The translations under genes and the position numbers were made by a program. From NCBI RefSeq assembly GCF_900102625.1, contig NZ_FMZC01000003.1, positions 186,001 to 250,000 on the forward strand: 64,000 nucleotides of DNA. Direction: 5' to 3'. This document shows positions 63,327 to 64,000 of this stretch, piece by piece. The notes beneath the pieces are model-generated. The model was not told the origin of the DNA, did not search any database, and was given only the letters and a program-made list of their open reading frames with translations. The stretch comes from Paracidovorax valerianellae. Lineage in GTDB: Bacteria; Pseudomonadota; Gammaproteobacteria; Burkholderiales; Burkholderiaceae_C. The stretch's first letter is position 1; each line of letters starts with the position of its first letter.

Positions 63327-63788
63327 TTACTGCGTGATGATGGGCGACGGTGCAGCGGACGCCACTTGGGCTTGCTGCTGCTCGTACATGGCCTGGAAGT
63401 TGATTTCGGCCAGGTGCACGGGCGGGAAGCCGGCGCGCGTGATGGTGTCGGCCACGTTGCCGCGCAGGTAGGGGTACACGATCTGCGGGCAGGCGATGCC
63501 CATGATCGGACCCATCTGGTCTTCGGGGATGTTGCGGATCTCGAAGATGCCGGCTTGCTTGGCCTCGACCAGGAACACCGTCTTGTCCTTGATCTTGGTC
63601 TGCACCGTGGCGGTCACGGCCACTTCGAAAATGCCATCGGCCACCGGCGTGGCTTCCACGCCCAGCTGGATGTCCACGCTGGGCTGCTCCTGCTCCAGCA
63701 AGATCGCGGGCGAGTTGGGCTGCTCCAGGGACAAGTCCTTCAGGTACACGCGCTGGATCTGGAACACGGGATTTTCTTCGGTAGCCAT
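63327..63788 (-). CDS. secB: Protein-export chaperone SecB
   Basis: 153 aa. Family signature: [20 protein letters not shown] at the N-terminus, [62 protein letters not shown] in the core. Holds precursor proteins unfolded and delivers them to SecA. Located between grxC (upstream, after a terminator) and gpsA. Confidence 0.97.
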   Translation of the reverse strand: MATEENPVFQIQRVYLKDLSLEQPNSPAILLEQEQPSVDIQLGVEATPVADGIFEVAVTATVQTKIKDKTVFLVEAKQAGIFEIRNIPEDQMGPIMGIACPQIVYPYLRGNVADTITRAGFPPVHLAEINFQAMYEQQQAQVASAAPSPIITQ

Positions 63789-63820
63789 GGTGTCTTTCTT
63801 TCAGTCAAAACACTATTCGA

Positions 63821-63858
63821 CAAAACAAAGCCCGCTGGGAAACACTCCCGCAGCGGGC
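63821..63858 (-). terminator. Rho-independent terminator between grxC and secB
   Basis: Inverted repeat GCCCGCTG / CAGCGGGC (63830-63837, 63851-63858), and on the minus strand TTTGTTTTG follows. Partial termination here would lower secB relative to grxC expression. Confidence 0.65.
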
Positions 63859-63905
63859 ACTTGGGGCTGCATTATGCAGCGCCGTCGGGACAGGAAAAAG
63901 GCAGT

Positions 63906-64000
63906 TCAGGCATCGGCCTGGGCACCGCCGAGCAGCGGCATCAGACCGCCCCGGCCATCGAGCGCGACCAGATCGTCATGCCCGCCGACGTGCGTGTCGC
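63906..64000 (-). CDS. grxC: Glutaredoxin 3 (5' truncated by window edge)
   Basis: Only the C-terminal ~31 residues are in the window. They read THVGGHDDLVALDGRGGLMP and end GAQADA. The TxVGG..D segment and the GGL are the glutathione-binding end of glutaredoxin. The active-site CPYC lies outside the window. Together with secB and gpsA it gives the grxC-secB-gpsA order known from betaproteobacteria. Confidence 0.85.
   Translation of the reverse strand, partial: DTHVGGHDDLVALDGRGGLMPLLGGAQADA

Overview
The window is GC-rich DNA from a betaproteobacterium of the family Comamonadaceae, most like Acidovorax/Paracidovorax. This is inferred from the protein set (grxC-secB-gpsA, DUF3460-scpA, fkpB-ispH, nadA-nadC, bioADF-queE-queD), from the high GC, and from a dispersed ~55-60 bp intergenic repeat of the kind common in this family. 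No rRNA operon, complete IS element, prophage or CRISPR array was seen. Nearly all of the sequence is coding, and most long open frames opposite real genes are high-GC shadows.

Layout. 1-0.7 kb: end of a YbjQ-type protein with a zinc ribbon, a one-TM small protein and a secreted Cys-repeat protein. 0.9-2.6 kb: an AT-richer island with a convergent type II restriction-modification pair (SPPY methyltransferase, ScaI-family endonuclease). 2.8-11.4 kb: tRNA-Ser(CGA), a DUF1993 protein, serS, a VOC protein, a PLP dehydratase, a CBS protein, a CorC/HlyC-type protein, ispH-fkpB and radC. 11.5-15.6 kb: a low-GC cassette with a putative pore-forming toxin and five tandem homologous three-TM proteins (putative immunity proteins). 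15.6-32 kb: housekeeping and regulatory genes, including a PepSY/two-component cluster, cpdB, a LysR/MFS pair and a large FtsX-type permease. 32-38.9 kb: an orphan membrane protein, a YjjJ-type HipA kinase, fdhD, a YdeP-type molybdoenzyme and apbC. 39-43.1 kb: an Mrr-like protein, a patatin-like phospholipase and metG. 43.2-44.8 kb: a second, degenerate copy of the toxin cassette with two more immunity homologues. 44.9-64 kb: cofactor biosynthesis (nadB, bioADF, queED, pabBC, nadAC, panBC), scpA, a putative effector pair at 54.2-55.9 kb, a 24-aa membrane peptide, gpsA, secB and the end of grxC.

The most interesting system is the toxin/immunity family. The 312-aa toxin has a colicin-like hydrophobic hairpin near its C-terminus. 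It is followed by five homologous membrane proteins that share a Cys-containing C-terminal tail but differ in their TM halves. A second locus 32 kb away keeps the same ~118 bp leader, a toxin reduced to its C-terminal third, and two immunity copies. A third toxin remnant lies inside the first array. Copies of the dispersed repeat sit between several immunity genes, which suggests expansion by recombination. The second candidate is a Pro-rich 475-aa protein whose C-terminal domain resembles the plant IQM domain and which has a partner gene 12 bp downstream. It may be a secreted effector.
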